Shown: in pieces, positions 32,572-32,944 of the stretch
Layout: each line of letters begins with the position of its first letter
Numbering within the stretch: the first letter of the stretch is position 1
Assembly (NCBI GenBank): GCA_903847285.1
Contig: CAINDH010000274.1
Coordinates: 1-32,944 of the forward strand
From: an uncultured Verrucomicrobia subdivision 3 bacterium
Lineage (GTDB): Bacteria; Verrucomicrobiota; Verrucomicrobiae; Limisphaerales; UBA11358
Direction: 5' to 3'
DNA length: 32,944 bases
The notes under the pieces: model-generated
Told to the model about the DNA's origin: nothing
Seen by the model: the letters and a program-made list of their open reading frames with translations, nothing else
Database searches by the model: none
Translations under genes and position numbers: made by a program

Positions 32572-32944
32572 ATGAATTTTCTCGTCACCGGCGGCGCGGG
32601 CTTCATTGGCTCGCACGTGTGCGAACGACTGCTCCGCGACGGCCACAGCGTCTGGGCTTTCGACGACCTGAACCCGTTCTACGACCCGCAACTCAAACGC
32701 GCCAACCTTCGTGACATCCAGGCGCTTGCCAAGCCTTTTGAATTCATCCACGGCGACCTCGTGGATGCAAACGCGGTGAACGAATTATTTTCCTCCGTGA
32801 AGTTCGACCAGGTCATCCATCTCGCTGCGCGTGCTGGTGTGCGGCCGAGCCTGGAGCAACCGGCGCTTTACCAGCGCGTGAACGTGGAGGGCACGGTTAA
32901 CATCCTCGAGGCCGCGCGCAAGTCGGGCGTGAAGAAACTCACCA
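32572..32944 (+). CDS. NAD-dependent nucleotide-sugar epimerase, 3'-truncated by the window edge
   Basis: The first 124 residues of an extended short-chain dehydrogenase. It begins 'MNFLVTGGAGFIGSHVCERL' with the NAD-binding GGxGFIG motif, then 'FDDLNPFYDPQLKRANL', 'FIHGDLVDANAV', 'VIHLAARAGVRPSLEQPALY' and 'VNVEGTVNILEAARKSGVKK'. The 'LNPFYDPxLKR' and 'AARAGVRPSLE' segments are typical of UDP-glucuronate 4-epimerases, which supply galacturonate for surface polysaccharide. The catalytic Tyr-x3-Lys lies beyond the window, so the exact subclass is not proven. Confidence 0.92.
   Translation, partial: MNFLVTGGAGFIGSHVCERLLRDGHSVWAFDDLNPFYDPQLKRANLRDIQALAKPFEFIHGDLVDANAVNELFSSVKFDQVIHLAARAGVRPSLEQPALYQRVNVEGTVNILEAARKSGVKKLT

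Noticed and set aside
1..32944. tRNA, rRNA, riboswitch or insertion-sequence transposase genes
   Set aside because: No cloverleaf, conserved rRNA segment, known riboswitch core or DDE transposase motif was found on reading both strands.

Overview
The window looks like chromosomal DNA from a member of the Verrucomicrobiota, probably the Pedosphaera/Limisphaera side of the phylum. No rRNA or tRNA gene is present to prove this. The inference rests on protein style: an H-X9-DG prepilin-like protein with an [20 protein letters not shown] leader, a sigma factor fused to a TIGR03435-type domain, a sialate O-acetylesterase, an FG-GAP protein ending in a 'FFRLFHP' tail, and palindromic repeats whose translation reads SSRREEAL. 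The cell is Gram-negative, since it carries lpxB. GC content is moderately high and several starts are GTG.

Layout. 1-6.6 kb: a truncated aldehyde dehydrogenase, an RlmI-like rRNA methyltransferase, an exported SGNH hydrolase, then a leftward group of RNase D, a second RlmI-like methyltransferase and TrpS. 7-12 kb: comB, a prepilin-like protein, rlmN, hisH and a secreted FG-GAP protein. 12-13.6 kb: an accessory module made of a degenerate 21-bp tandem array that runs up to the start codon of a fibronectin type III protein, followed by a cluster of hairpins. The module is bracketed by a decayed copy of the 3' end of the neighbouring HAD gene. 13.6-20.4 kb: HAD hydrolase, lipoprotein M3 peptidase, Tat-type Mn superoxide dismutase, VanZ-like protein and ComEC with a decayed nuclease-like domain. 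20.4-26.9 kb: folB, a HAD-Nudix fusion, an RluE-type pseudouridine synthase, a HIT protein, lpxB with a small membrane protein, ruvX-truA-trmL and a DUF2237 protein. 27.2-32.9 kb: sigma-TIGR03435 fusion, sialate O-acetylesterase, a second 21-bp array, a protein of unknown function, a small anchored protein, a membrane gene with an internal stop, and the start of a nucleotide-sugar epimerase.

Most genes are housekeeping. RNA maturation is strongly represented: two RlmI-like enzymes, RNase D, RlmN, RluE type, TruA and TrmL. They sit in several transcription units rather than one operon. The less ordinary material is the non-coding repeat biology: two unrelated 21-bp periodic arrays, a palindromic element found twice (once in frame inside a pseudouridine synthase, once forming the C-terminus of TruA), and several hairpin clusters between genes. 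The 12.0-13.6 kb array plus FN3 module is the best candidate for an undescribed element.
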